Source: Bacillota bacterium (GTDB lineage: Bacteria; Bacillota; Clostridia; Christensenellales; SZUA-584). From it: DNA of 64,000 nucleotides. The stretch covers positions 1 to 64,000 of the forward strand of contig JAEWTL010000021.1 in NCBI GenBank assembly GCA_023459495.1. Reading direction: 5' to 3'. Numbering within the stretch: the first letter of the stretch is position 1; each line of letters begins with the position of its first letter. Of this stretch, positions 1 to 8,450 are shown in pieces. Below the pieces are notes generated by a model that made no database searches, was not told the origin of the DNA, and saw only the letters and a program-made list of their open reading frames with translations. Made by a program: the position numbers and the translations under genes.

Positions 1-111
1 GAGATTCTGGCGCAGTGGGACGATGACAGCTACTGGACGGATATCGTGACGCACACCGAAGAGCTGGATGAGCTGATCAAAAGCTTCAACAAGCTGGTGG
101 CTGAGGCGTAA
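1..111 (+). CDS. C-terminal end of an unidentified protein (5' end outside window)
   Basis: An open frame runs in from the left edge and stops with TAA at 109-111, one base before ygeX, so the two are probably co-transcribed. The 36 visible residues are acidic and look helical. They end in KLVAEA and carry no motif I recognise. In E. coli-type purine islands ygeX neighbours ygeW (a carbamoyltransferase-like protein) and ygeY (a peptidase-like hydrolase), so either could be the owner. That is inference from synteny, not from the visible residues. Confidence 0.7.
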   Translation, partial: EILAQWDDDSYWTDIVTHTEELDELIKSFNKLVAEA

Positions 112-112
112 C

Positions 113-1312
113 ATGGAGCAGATCAAATACATACCCAATGCGATGAAGAACCGCGTCTATACCGAAGAGACGGCGCTGTTCTCTGAAGAAGAGGTGGAGA
201 AGGTCTACCGGTTCCACCAGTCGATGGGTGAAAAGTATAATCAAACACCGCTGGCCCGATTGGACGCGCTTGCCGCGTCCTTGGGGCTGGGCAGCCTGTG
301 CGTGAAGGATGAGTCCAAGCGCGGCAACTTAAAGGCGTTCAAGCTGCTGGGCGGCGCATATGCCGTGGCCAACAGCATCTGCCGCAAGCTGGGCGTTAAC
401 ATTGCGGATGTGGACTTCTCGTATCTGAAGTCTGACGAAGTGAAGCAGAAACTCGGTGACTTAACTTTCGCGGCGGCTTCGGACGGCAACCACGGCAAGT
501 CCGTCGCGTGGGCGGCGCACGAGTTTAACCAGAAGTCCATCGTGTACATGCCCAAGGGCACGGTGCAGGACCGCATCGACGCGATTGAGCGGTTCGGCGG
601 CACGGTGATCGTGTCGGACGACAACTATGACTGGTGCGTGCGCGAGGTGAACCGCCTGTCCGCCGAAAAGGGCTGGGAAGTGGTGCTGGACACCGCCAGC
701 GAAGGCGATACGCAGGTCGCCACTTGGGTGATGCAGGGCTACGCCACGATGGGCGTGGAAGCGATTGAGCAGCTGTGCAGCGTGCTGCCCACCCACATGT
801 TTTTGCAGGCGGGTGTGGGCTCGATGGCGGCAGCAATGGTGGGTGTGTTCGTGAACCACTACGGCGACAAATGCCCCAAGATTTACATCGTGGAGCCGCA
901 TCAGGCGGCCTGCTACTTTGATTCGGGCGTGGCGGCAGACGGCAAGGCGCGCAGCGTGGACGGCGACATGGACAGCATCATGGCGGGCCTCGCGTGCGGC
1001 GTGCCCAACCCGATCTCGTGGGAGATCATCCGCAACTTCGCGGACGGCTTCTTTGCCTGCGACGATGTGCTGACGGCAAACGGCATGCGCATACTCGGCA
1101 ACCCGCTGGCAGGTGACCCGCGCGTGATAGCGGGTGAATCCGGCGCGGTGGGCACGGGGTTCGTGGACGAGATCATGAAGAACCGCCCGGACCTCGCGGA
1201 GCAGATCGGGCTTGACTCTTCTTCCCGTGTGATCATGTTCAGCACGGAGGGCGATACGGATACCAAGAACTACCGAGATATCGTGTGGTACGGTAAATAT
1301 CCGAGATTTTAA
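113..1312 (+). CDS. ygeX: Diaminopropionate ammonia-lyase (YgeX/DpaL family)
   Basis: A PLP enzyme of fold type II that eliminates ammonia from 2,3-diaminopropionate to give pyruvate. At 399 aa it matches the family length. The PLP lysine is Lys77 in AFKLLGG, and the SDGNHG phosphate-loop motif lies at about residues 123-128 with the expected Asp. The C-terminal part carries GESGAVGTG and STEGDTD, also typical. The start follows the upstream stop by one base and uses a GAGG-like site inside the upstream gene. ygeX belongs to the gene set reported for anaerobic purine and uric acid breakdown in gut bacteria. The xdh, guaD and ade genes nearby agree with that role. Its exact substrate in that pathway cannot be read from the sequence. 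Confidence 0.92.
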   Translation: MEQIKYIPNAMKNRVYTEETALFSEEEVEKVYRFHQSMGEKYNQTPLARLDALAASLGLGSLCVKDESKRGNLKAFKLLGGAYAVANSICRKLGVNIADVDFSYLKSDEVKQKLGDLTFAAASDGNHGKSVAWAAHEFNQKSIVYMPKGTVQDRIDAIERFGGTVIVSDDNYDWCVREVNRLSAEKGWEVVLDTASEGDTQVATWVMQGYATMGVEAIEQLCSVLPTHMFLQAGVGSMAAAMVGVFVNHYGDKCPKIYIVEPHQAACYFDSGVAADGKARSVDGDMDSIMAGLACGVPNPISWEIIRNFADGFFACDDVLTANGMRILGNPLAGDPRVIAGESGAVGTGFVDEIMKNRPDLAEQIGLDSSSRVIMFSTEGDTDTKNYRDIVWYGKYPRF

Positions 1313-1908
1313 CTGTTATCGGAATCCGGCGAGACGGACAGGCATGCTTCGACGGCTTTAAGATCTTCCTTTGTGTCAATGTCAATGAGCTGATATCCTT
1401 CAGCAAGGTGATACAGACGCAGCAGGTCGTCATGGCGGCAGGCCACAGTCTTGCCGGATTCTTCGCCGGAAAGGCTATTTAGCTCACCATATAGGCCGGA
1501 AGGATAAATGACAGGGTTGCCACTTTGACCTTTATGTGAGATCATTAGTATGCTTTCAGATTCGTAGGCATCCAGCATACCGGCAAGGGTTTCACGCCGG
1601 AGCAGCGGTTGATCCGCGACGCAGAACATGCAGGCGTCCGTATCTTCCATCAGCTCCAGTCCCATGCGGATGCTCCGGCTGACGCCGAGTTCGGGCCGGT
1701 CGTTGTATGCGAGTTCAAAGCTGTGGCTTTGAGCCGTTTTGATTACTGAAGGGTTGGCGCTTACCACGACCACCCGGTGAAAAAGGCGGGCGGGAAGGCT
1801 GTCGAAGATATATTCGATGATGGGATGGCCGTTGACGGAGGCAGCCAACTTATTGCCGCCAAACCGGGTGCCTGCACCCGCAGCCAATATGATGCAGCCG
1901 AATTTCAT
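1309..1908 (-). CDS. mocA: MocA/YgfJ-type molybdenum cofactor cytidylyltransferase
   Basis: A nucleotidyltransferase of about 199 aa with the N-terminal signature LAAGAGTRFGGNK at residues 8-20 (MobA/MocA/IspD fold). Such enzymes join CTP to molybdopterin to give the MCD cofactor used by xanthine dehydrogenase family enzymes. The xdhABC operon downstream makes MCD the likely product, but YgfJ-type homologues are not all characterised. I chose the ATG at 1908 because AAAGGA sits six bases upstream. A TTG two codons earlier has no better site. The gene is convergent with ygeX and overlaps its end by four bases. Confidence 0.82.
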   Translation of the reverse strand: MKFGCIILAAGAGTRFGGNKLAASVNGHPIIEYIFDSLPARLFHRVVVVSANPSVIKTAQSHSFELAYNDRPELGVSRSIRMGLELMEDTDACMFCVADQPLLRRETLAGMLDAYESESILMISHKGQSGNPVIYPSGLYGELNSLSGEESGKTVACRHDDLLRLYHLAEGYQLIDIDTKEDLKAVEACLSVSPDSDNS

Positions 1909-1948
1909 ATACAATCCTTTGTTTTTTGGTTATTATACCATTTTAGGG

Positions 1949-1963
1949 CGTTGCCATACAACG
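1949..1963. promoter_or_regulatory. Candidate operator CGTTGCCATACAACG upstream of the YheO-like regulator
   Basis: An imperfect dyad with CGTTG/CAACG arms around CCATA. It lies just downstream of an AT-rich TATTATACC stretch (1931-1938) that could be a -10 element. The decamer CGTTGCCATA recurs at 2748, upstream of the molybdenum operon. That would fit an operator shared by the regulator gene and the operon after it. Regulator identity is inferred from position only. Confidence 0.4.
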
Positions 1964-2049
1964 AAGGAAATGGAGACATGAAAACGCAGGATTGGAATTG
2001 ACAGATGAATGAGAATACAGTATTGAACGCTAATGGAGAAGGTGTACGA

Positions 2050-2688
2050 ATGGATAAAGCTTTTTTTCAGCCATTCTGGATTCAGCTCGCAAAAGGTATC
2101 ACGGGGCAATTCGGTGAAAATTGCGAAGTTGTGATCCATGATCTGACGGAAGATGAGGAACATACGATCATCTACATCGAGAACGGACATGTCACTGGCA
2201 GAAAGGTAGGTGACGGGCCGTCACATATCGTGCTGGAATCACGAAACAAAAAACCGGAAGAGCTGAAGGATAGGATCAACTATTTGACGCAGACCGAGGA
2301 TGGAAGAATACTGAAATCCACTACGATCTATATCCGTGATACTGAAGGCGAAGTGATCGGCATCTTTGCCATCAATTACGATATCACCAACTACATGATG
2401 ATGGAGTATTCTCTGAAGAGCCTGATCGGCACAAACGATGAAAAGCCAGAGAGGATCACCAAAGATGTCACCAGCTTGCTGGATGACCTGATCAGTCAAT
2501 CTGTGAAGCTGGTCAATAAGCCGGTAGCCCAAATGAACCGAGAGGATAAGATCAGAGCCATCCGGTTTCTGCAGGACAAAGGTGCGTTCCTCATTACGAA
2601 ATCGGGAGACAAGGTATCCAAGTACTTTGGTATCTCCAAATTCACGCTGTATAACTATATCGATGTGAAGGAAAACGGTAAGGACTAA
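2050..2688 (+). CDS. YheO-like PAS/HTH transcriptional regulator
   Basis: A protein of about 212 aa with the layout of the YheO/DauR family. It has an N-terminal PAS-like domain (about residues 1-115, including CEVVIHDL and GIFAINYDIT) and a C-terminal helix-turn-helix (about 160-210, with DKGAFLITKSGDKVSKYFGIS and KFTLYNYID). I start at 2050 because GGAGAAGG lies seven bases upstream. The in-frame ATG at 2005 has no good site. Family members usually sense small metabolites and regulate nearby genes. Position and a repeated dyad make the Mo-cofactor operon a plausible target. A terminator follows directly. Confidence 0.83.
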   Translation: MDKAFFQPFWIQLAKGITGQFGENCEVVIHDLTEDEEHTIIYIENGHVTGRKVGDGPSHIVLESRNKKPEELKDRINYLTQTEDGRILKSTTIYIRDTEGEVIGIFAINYDITNYMMMEYSLKSLIGTNDEKPERITKDVTSLLDDLISQSVKLVNKPVAQMNREDKIRAIRFLQDKGAFLITKSGDKVSKYFGISKFTLYNYIDVKENGKD

Positions 2689-2710
2689 TTAGTCGATTGT
2701 TGGTTTTCCG

Positions 2711-2730
2711 AGGCGAGTACGCTCGCCTTT
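2711..2730 (+). terminator. Rho-independent terminator after the YheO-like gene
   Basis: A 7-bp stem AGGCGAG/CTCGCCT with TACG loop, followed by TTT and an AT-rich run. It separates the regulator from the molybdenum operon. Confidence 0.8.
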
Positions 2731-2747
2731 TATAATACGCACAATAA

Positions 2748-2762
2748 CGTTGCCATAGCAAC
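2748..2762. promoter_or_regulatory. Candidate operator CGTTGCCATAGCAAC upstream of the Mo-cofactor operon
   Basis: GTTGC/GCAAC arms around CATA. It shares the ten bases CGTTGCCATA with the site at 1949-1958. It lies about 125 bases before the MoeA-like start, in an AT-rich region where the promoter should be. Confidence 0.4.
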
Positions 2763-2886
2763 ATACATTTCGCTGTTGTTAGAATAATATAAAGCTAATT
2801 TATATACGGCGCACTTGGCAGGACTGAATAGTTTTTTTATACCGGGCGAATGATTAATTTCAAAAACTTGTATTGGATGAAGCATA

Positions 2887-3915
2887 ATGAAGCTGATCAA
2901 GACAACTGAGGCTGTGGGGCATGTGCTGTGTCACGATATTACACAGATTATTAAGGATGTTAAGAAAGGCCCTGCTTTTCGCAAAGGGCATATCGTGATG
3001 GAGGAGGATATCCCCGTGCTGCTTTCGCTCGGCAAAGACCACCTGTACGTTTGGGAGAAGCAGCCGGGCATGCTGCATGAGAATGAAGCGGCGAAAATGC
3101 TGCGTCGCATCTGTATGAATGATAACATGGAGGCATCGGTACCCTGCGAAGGAAAGATCGAACTCACAGCTACCACTGACGGGCTGTTTAAGGTGGATAC
3201 GAAGCGGCTAAACCGCATTAATGCCTTGGGCGAGATCATTATCGCAACGCGTCACGGCAATACCCCGGTAAAAAAAGGCGATAAGCTGGCGGGCATGCGC
3301 GTGATTCCGCTGGTGATTGAGCAGGCCAAAATGGAAAGGGCCGTTGTCGAGGCGGGGGATACTCCGATACTGCAGGTTCTGTCTTTTGTACACAAAAGAG
3401 CCGGGGTCGTTATCACAGGCAACGAGGTCTACCACAAGCGCATACCCGACGCCTTCGGGCCGGTGATCGAAGCGAAGCTCTCCGAATACGATGTGGACTT
3501 AATTGGCAAGACGTTCATGGACGACAATGCGGAGAGGATCACAAACGCCATACAACAGCATATCGATGGCGGTGCTGACCTCATCATATGTACGGGTGGT
3601 ATGAGCGTAGACCCGGACGACACCACGCCGACCGCCATCAAAAATACCGGCGCAAAGCTGGTGACGTACGGCGCACCTGTATTGCCCGGCGCCATGTTTC
3701 TGTTGGCCTATTATGAAGACGGCGAAAAGACTATACCGATACTTGGGCTGCCCGGGTGCGTGATGTATGCCAAGCGTACGATATTTGATTTGGTGCTGCC
3801 CCGCATTATGGCGGGAGAGAAACTGGCGGCGAATGACCTGACGCAACTTGGCGAAGGCGGCCTTTGTCTGAACTGCCCGGTATGCACTTGGCCCAACTGC
3901 GGATTTGGCAAATAA
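2887..3915 (+). CDS. MoeA-like molybdopterin-binding protein with Cys-rich C-terminus
   Basis: A 342-aa protein. The MoCF/MPT-binding domain covers about residues 170-320, with ICTGGMSVDPDDTTP near 234-248 and LGLPGCVMYAKR further on. It is shorter than full MoeA (about 400 aa), and the N-terminal 170 residues do not look like normal MoeA domains I/II. The last 17 residues carry Cys327, Cys330, Cys333 and Cys338, a possible metal or cluster site. Shortened proteins of this kind occur in clostridial selenium/molybdenum hydroxylase clusters. A role in molybdate insertion or cofactor delivery is inferred. It is the first gene of an operon ending at 8940. Confidence 0.8.
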   Translation: MKLIKTTEAVGHVLCHDITQIIKDVKKGPAFRKGHIVMEEDIPVLLSLGKDHLYVWEKQPGMLHENEAAKMLRRICMNDNMEASVPCEGKIELTATTDGLFKVDTKRLNRINALGEIIIATRHGNTPVKKGDKLAGMRVIPLVIEQAKMERAVVEAGDTPILQVLSFVHKRAGVVITGNEVYHKRIPDAFGPVIEAKLSEYDVDLIGKTFMDDNAERITNAIQQHIDGGADLIICTGGMSVDPDDTTPTAIKNTGAKLVTYGAPVLPGAMFLLAYYEDGEKTIPILGLPGCVMYAKRTIFDLVLPRIMAGEKLAANDLTQLGEGGLCLNCPVCTWPNCGFGK

Positions 3916-3924
3916 GGAGGAACC

Positions 3925-4407
3925 ATGGACGAAAGACTCACCCATTTTGATACCGCCGGAAACGCGGCGATGGTGGATGTAACAGATAAAGCGGAGACGG
4001 AAAGAATCGCGGTCGCCAAGGGCAGCATCCGGATGAACCGGACAACCTTTGATGCGATCTGTCAGGGCAGCGCTGAAAAGGGCGATGTACTGGGCGTGGC
4101 GCGTGTGGCCGGTATCATGGCAGCCAAGAAAACGGCGGAACTGATCCCATTGTGCCATCCGTTGATGCTCTCTAAAATCAGCGTAGATTTTGAGCTGCAC
4201 CCGGAAACACTTTCGGTGGAAGCGGCCTGCACGGTTAAGCTGAGCGGCAAGACGGGGGTGGAGATGGAGGCGTTGACGGGCGTCAGCGTAGCGCTGCTCA
4301 CGATCTACGACATGTGCAAGGCTCTGGACAAAGCCATGGTAATGACGGATATATTTCTGGCTGAGAAAAACGGCGGTAAGAGCGGCCATTTTCAAAACCG
4401 GATATAA
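3925..4407 (+). CDS. moaC: Cyclic pyranopterin monophosphate synthase MoaC
   Basis: Converts the MoaA product 3',8-cyclo-dihydro-GTP into cyclic pyranopterin monophosphate, the first stable Moco intermediate. At 160 aa it has the family length, with the N-terminal MVDVTDK, the LCHPLMLSK active-site segment and EMEALTGVSVALLTIYDMCKA. AGGAGG lies just before the ATG. It follows the MoeA-like gene by nine bases, in one operon with moaA. Confidence 0.95.
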   Translation: MDERLTHFDTAGNAAMVDVTDKAETERIAVAKGSIRMNRTTFDAICQGSAEKGDVLGVARVAGIMAAKKTAELIPLCHPLMLSKISVDFELHPETLSVEAACTVKLSGKTGVEMEALTGVSVALLTIYDMCKALDKAMVMTDIFLAEKNGGKSGHFQNRI

Positions 4408-4440
4408 AATTAAAAGCATTAGGCAGGAAAGAGGAGATTT

Positions 4441-5298
4441 ATGAAGAAGGTTGTTGGCATTGCAATGGTGTTGTGCATGGTGTTCGCAATGGCGGGCTGC
4501 GGTACGGCTGGTGAGACGACTTCCGTAGAGCCCACGCCCGAAATATCCGAGACGGTTTCGGTGACGCCGGAAGTGTCGGTTGTATCCACGCCCACCGCGG
4601 CCCCGGTGGAACTGACAATTGCGGCTGCGGCGAGCCTTACGGACGTGACAGCGGAGATCGCGGAAGCGTACAAGGCTGTTGCGCCAAATGTGACGTTGAC
4701 GTTTACGTATGGTGCTTCGGGTGCACTGCAGACTCAGATCGAGCAGGGTGCTCCGGTGGACATCTTTATGTCTGCAGCGCAGAAGCAGATGGATGCCCTG
4801 GCAGATCAGTCGCTGCTGCTGGATGGTTCCCGCGCTGATTTGCTGGAAAACAAGGTTGTGCTGATTGTACCCAAGGATTCCTCGCTGGGCATAACCAGCT
4901 TTGAAGACCTGGCAAACGATACGATTGCGACCGTGGCGATTGGCGATCCGGCGAGCGTTCCGGCAGGACAGTATGCGCAGGAAGTATTGACGTCGCTGGG
5001 CATTGTGGATACTGTGATGGCAAAGGCGAATCTGGGGACCGACGTGCGTCAGGTGCTCACATGGGTGGAAACCGGCGAAGTGGACGCGGGCATCGTGTAT
5101 GCTACCGATGCAGCGACGACCGACAAGGTAACGGTAGTTTGTGAAGCGCCGGCAGGCAGCGTAAAACAGATCATCTATCCCGTAGCTATACTCAAAGCGT
5201 CGACGAATGCGGATGCGGCGCAGGCTTTCATTGACTTTTTAAAGTCGGATGAGTGTGCGGCCCTGTTTGAAAAGTACGGGTTCGCGATGGCCGAATAG
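4441..5298 (+). CDS. modA: Molybdate ABC transporter substrate-binding lipoprotein ModA
   Basis: Binds molybdate outside the cell and passes it to ModB. It has a lipoprotein signal peptide with lipobox MAGC and Cys20, then a Thr/Pro/Val-rich linker to about residue 55. The ModA fold follows, with LTIAAAASLTDV, FTYGASGALQTQIEQGAPVDIF and GIVYATDA in the expected order. At 285 aa it is of normal size, and GAGGAG precedes the ATG. It is the first gene of modABC within the Moco biosynthesis operon, so uptake and use of molybdate are encoded together. Confidence 0.95.
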   Translation: MKKVVGIAMVLCMVFAMAGCGTAGETTSVEPTPEISETVSVTPEVSVVSTPTAAPVELTIAAAASLTDVTAEIAEAYKAVAPNVTLTFTYGASGALQTQIEQGAPVDIFMSAAQKQMDALADQSLLLDGSRADLLENKVVLIVPKDSSLGITSFEDLANDTIATVAIGDPASVPAGQYAQEVLTSLGIVDTVMAKANLGTDVRQVLTWVETGEVDAGIVYATDAATTDKVTVVCEAPAGSVKQIIYPVAILKASTNADAAQAFIDFLKSDECAALFEKYGFAMAE

Positions 5299-5318
5299 AA
5301 TTGATTTAAGAGGACGAC

Positions 5319-6002
5319 ATGGATTATTCGCCTCTCTGGCTGTCATTGAGAGTCGCTTTTCTGGCGACTCTCATGACGTTTATATTGGGAGTTCTCGCGG
5401 CATGGCTGACCGTGAAGATGAAGCGCGGAAAAGGTATTGTGGATGGCTTATTTACGCTCCCCTTGGTGCTTCCGCCCACTATGGTCGGTTTTTTTCTGTT
5501 GCTGATATTCGGTAAAAATGGCTTCATCGGACAGCTGCTGAACAGCATCGGTGCACCGGTGGTGTTTACTTGGACTGGCGCGGTCATCGCATCCACCGTA
5601 GTGGCTTTTCCGCTGATGTACAGGACGGTGCGCGGCGCGTTTGAACAGTTGGATGAAAATCTGCTGAGCGCTGCACGCACGTTGGGTATGACTGAGGTGA
5701 AGATTTTTTACCGGGTGATGATGCCCAACTCCATCCCCAGCATTATGGCCGGGGCGGTGCTGGCATTTGCGCGGGCACTGGGCGAGTTCGGCGCAACCAT
5801 CATGCTGGCGGGAAACATTCCCGGCAAAACACAGACCGTATCCGTCGCAATCTATACGGCGGTGCAGGCAGGTAACTGGGATTTGGCTTATCACTGGATG
5901 ATCATCATCGTCGGGATTTCGTTCGCCACGATCATACTGATGAACTGGTTCTCCGGCCGTTCAATCCGCAACAGAGAGGAGACGGCAAAAAGATGGCGCT
6001 GA
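5319..6002 (+). CDS. modB: Molybdate ABC transporter permease ModB
   Basis: Inner-membrane channel subunit of the molybdate importer, 227 aa, with about five or six hydrophobic spans. It has LPLVLPPTMVGFFLLLIFG near residues 46-64 and the EAA-loop region around ALGEFGATIMLAGNIPGKTQT. AGAGGA lies upstream. Its last 10 bases overlap modC, consistent with translational coupling. Confidence 0.95.
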   Translation: MDYSPLWLSLRVAFLATLMTFILGVLAAWLTVKMKRGKGIVDGLFTLPLVLPPTMVGFFLLLIFGKNGFIGQLLNSIGAPVVFTWTGAVIASTVVAFPLMYRTVRGAFEQLDENLLSAARTLGMTEVKIFYRVMMPNSIPSIMAGAVLAFARALGEFGATIMLAGNIPGKTQTVSVAIYTAVQAGNWDLAYHWMIIIVGISFATIILMNWFSGRSIRNREETAKRWR

Positions 6003-7045
6003 CTGTAGATATTGAGAAGCGTGCGGGGCGCTTTCATCTGAAGAGCTGTTTCGAAGCGGGCGACGAAACGCTGGCCATTCTGGGCGCTTCCGGCTGCGGA
6101 AAGAGCATGACGCTCAAATGTGTTGCGGGCATTATCACGCCGGACCGGGGCAGAATCGTACTAAACGACAGGGTGCTTTTTGACAGCGAGAAAAAGATCA
6201 ACATACCGGCCCGAAACCGTGGAACAGGTTACCTGTTCCAAAATTATGCGCTCTTCCCTAATATGACGGTGGAGCAGAATATCGCTTGCGGAATACCCAA
6301 AGACCGTGATAAAGTCAAAATGGTAAAGGCGCGGATTGCTGCTTTCTATCTGGAGGGGCTGGAGGGGCACTATCCGCATCAGCTTTCCGGCGGACAGCAG
6401 CAACGGGTGGCGCTGGCGCGGATGCTGGCAAGCGAGCCTGCTCTCCTGATGCTGGACGAACCGTTCTCCGCCTTGGATAGCTTCCTGAAATGGCAGCTGG
6501 AGTTGGAGATACTGAAAGTGCAGGAAAGCTTTGGCGGCACGATCCTTTTCGTTTCGCATAACCGCGACGAGGTTTACCGGCTGTGTGACCGCATCGCCGT
6601 GATGGAGGACGGGCAAACGCTGGAGGTGCTGGACAAGAAGGACCTTTATGCCAAGCCGCAAAGTCTTTCGACAGCGCTGCTTTCCGGCTGTAAGAATTTT
6701 TCCGCTGCAGAGAAGACCGGGCCTCAAACATTGTTTGCGCAGGACTGGAACGTTGAACTGACAGTGTCAAGGACCGTGCCGGACGACATTCGGTTCATCG
6801 GCTTCCGGGCACACTTTTTTGAACTGGCGGAAAATGCCGATGTGCAAAACGCAATCGAGTGCCGCGTGACACGCGTGATTGAGGACATGTTCTCCACTAT
6901 CGTTATTGCGCACGTGAAAAACGGTGAGGATAAGGACTGGGCGTATCTGCGGTATGAGCTCAGCAAGGATAAATGGGATGCGTTGGGCAAGCCGGAGACG
7001 CTTTACCTGCGTCTGCCGGAGGATCAGATTATATTGATGAGGTAA
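5993..7045 (+). CDS. modC: Molybdate ABC transporter ATP-binding protein ModC
   Basis: ATPase of the molybdate importer, 350 aa. Walker A GASGCGKS lies at 31-38, the signature LSGGQQQRVALA at 131-142, and Walker B LLMLDEP at 151-157, with a downstream switch His in FVSHNRDEV. A C-terminal extension of about 120 residues corresponds to the regulatory region found in ModC proteins, though I cannot confirm a full Mop/TOBE fold by eye. It overlaps modB and is followed after three bases by moaA. Confidence 0.93.
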   Translation: MALTVDIEKRAGRFHLKSCFEAGDETLAILGASGCGKSMTLKCVAGIITPDRGRIVLNDRVLFDSEKKINIPARNRGTGYLFQNYALFPNMTVEQNIACGIPKDRDKVKMVKARIAAFYLEGLEGHYPHQLSGGQQQRVALARMLASEPALLMLDEPFSALDSFLKWQLELEILKVQESFGGTILFVSHNRDEVYRLCDRIAVMEDGQTLEVLDKKDLYAKPQSLSTALLSGCKNFSAAEKTGPQTLFAQDWNVELTVSRTVPDDIRFIGFRAHFFELAENADVQNAIECRVTRVIEDMFSTIVIAHVKNGEDKDWAYLRYELSKDKWDALGKPETLYLRLPEDQIILMR

Positions 7046-7048
7046 ACC

Positions 7049-8020
7049 ATGCTGGATGGGGTTGGCCGGACAATCGACTATATGCGCATATCAGTGACGG
7101 ACCGCTGCAACCTGCGGTGCGTCTATTGCATGCCGCCTGAAGGTGTCGAATGTGTTTCACATGACGAAATATTACGTTATGAGGAGATGCTGCGCGTCGT
7201 AAGGGCCGGTGTTGAACTGGGCATCAGTAAATACCGGATCACCGGCGGGGAACCGCTGGTGCGCAAAGGGATTGTGGATTTTGTCCGTATGGTCAAGGAC
7301 ACTCAGGGCGTTCAAACGGTATCGTTGACGACAAACGGCGTACTGTTTGCGGGCATGGGGGAGGCTCTGAAAAATGCGGGTCTGGATGCGGTAAACTTCA
7401 GCCTCGATAGCATGGATGCCGAAAGCTTTCACCGGCTGACGCACGTAGATGCTTTGGACAAAGTGATGGCAGGCATACGCATGTCGCTTGAGCTGGGCCT
7501 CAAAACAAAGGTCAATTGTGTTCCCATGGAAGACGGCACCAGCGGCGATTGGGTGCGGCTGGCGGGACTGGCCAAAGAGCATCATCTGGACGTCCGCTTC
7601 ATCGAAATGATGCCCATTGGACTGGGGCAGAATTTTAAGGCGGTTGGCAACGATGAAGTTCTGACCCGGGTGGTACAGGCGTATGGCGAACCCGTAAAGT
7701 CCAATGCTTCACACGGCAGCGGCCCTGCGGAATATTATGATTTCCCGGGGTTTACAGGCAGCGTGGGCTTTATCAGCGCGATATCGCATGTTTTCTGCGG
7801 CAATTGTAACCGTGTGCGGTTAACGGCGGACGGGTTATTGAAACCCTGCCTGTGTTATCAGGATGGGCTGGATGTAAAAGCGCTGCTTCGATCCGAAGCC
7901 TCCGACAAAGCGCTGAGAGACGCAATGGCAGAAGCAATAAAAGCTAAGCCGCTGCAACACAGCTTCTGTGAAGCGGGCAGCATATCAGAAAACCGAAAGA
8001 TGGTTCAGATAGGCGGATGA
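7049..8020 (+). CDS. moaA: GTP 3',8-cyclase MoaA (radical SAM)
   Basis: Catalyses the first step of Moco synthesis from GTP. Cys20, Cys24 and Cys27 in CNLRCVYC bind the radical-SAM cluster. The second, substrate-side cluster has Cys250, Cys253 and Cys267 in the segment FCGNCNRVRL...KPCL. The length of 323 aa is normal. A GAGG site lies within the modC stop region. It sits between modC and the MOSC gene with almost no spacing, so it belongs to the same transcript. Confidence 0.96.
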   Translation: MLDGVGRTIDYMRISVTDRCNLRCVYCMPPEGVECVSHDEILRYEEMLRVVRAGVELGISKYRITGGEPLVRKGIVDFVRMVKDTQGVQTVSLTTNGVLFAGMGEALKNAGLDAVNFSLDSMDAESFHRLTHVDALDKVMAGIRMSLELGLKTKVNCVPMEDGTSGDWVRLAGLAKEHHLDVRFIEMMPIGLGQNFKAVGNDEVLTRVVQAYGEPVKSNASHGSGPAEYYDFPGFTGSVGFISAISHVFCGNCNRVRLTADGLLKPCLCYQDGLDVKALLRSEASDKALRDAMAEAIKAKPLQHSFCEAGSISENRKMVQIGG

Positions 8021-8021
8021 A

Positions 8022-8450
8022 ATGGGCAAAGTAAAAGCGATCTGCATCAGCCAAAAGCGGGGGACAAAGAAGATCAACATCGGCACATGCGAATTGGTTG
8101 AGCACTTTGGGCTTAAAGGAGACGCACACGCGGGGGATTGGCACAGGCAGGTCAGCCTGCTGTCCTATGACCGCGTGGAGGCGTTTCGCGCTTCCGGTGC
8201 GACGGTGGATGACGGCGCCTTCGGCGAAAATCTGTTGGTAGAGGGTATCGATTTTAAGACGCTGCCAGTGGGAACGCTGATTCGATGCAACGGCGTGTTA
8301 CTGGAGATCACGCAGATCGGCAAGGAATGCCACGCGCATTGCGAAATATATCGTCAGGTGGGTGACTGCATCATGCCGCGGGAGGGCGTCTTTGCGCGTG
8401 TATTGCATGGCGGGATGATATCCGTGGGGGACGAGATGAATGTTGAGTAA
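8022..8450 (+). CDS. MOSC domain-containing protein
   Basis: A 142-aa stand-alone MOSC domain. Visible markers are the N-terminal basic segment, GLKGDAHAGDWHRQVSLLSYD near 29-49, and the conserved GAFGENL and GKECHAHCEIY segments. The latter supplies the Cys expected at the sulphur- or cofactor-binding site. Small MOSC proteins usually occur next to moaB/mog and are thought to handle sulphur or bound Moco, but their exact reaction is unknown. It begins two bases after moaA and overlaps the next gene by 11 bases. Confidence 0.9.
   Translation: MGKVKAICISQKRGTKKINIGTCELVEHFGLKGDAHAGDWHRQVSLLSYDRVEAFRASGATVDDGAFGENLLVEGIDFKTLPVGTLIRCNGVLLEITQIGKECHAHCEIYRQVGDCIMPREGVFARVLHGGMISVGDEMNVE

Noticed and set aside
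2763..2886. Molybdenum-cofactor riboswitch ahead of the Mo operon
   Set aside because: The gap is short and AT-rich without the long multi-stem structure of that class; the gaps before modA and moaA are too small.
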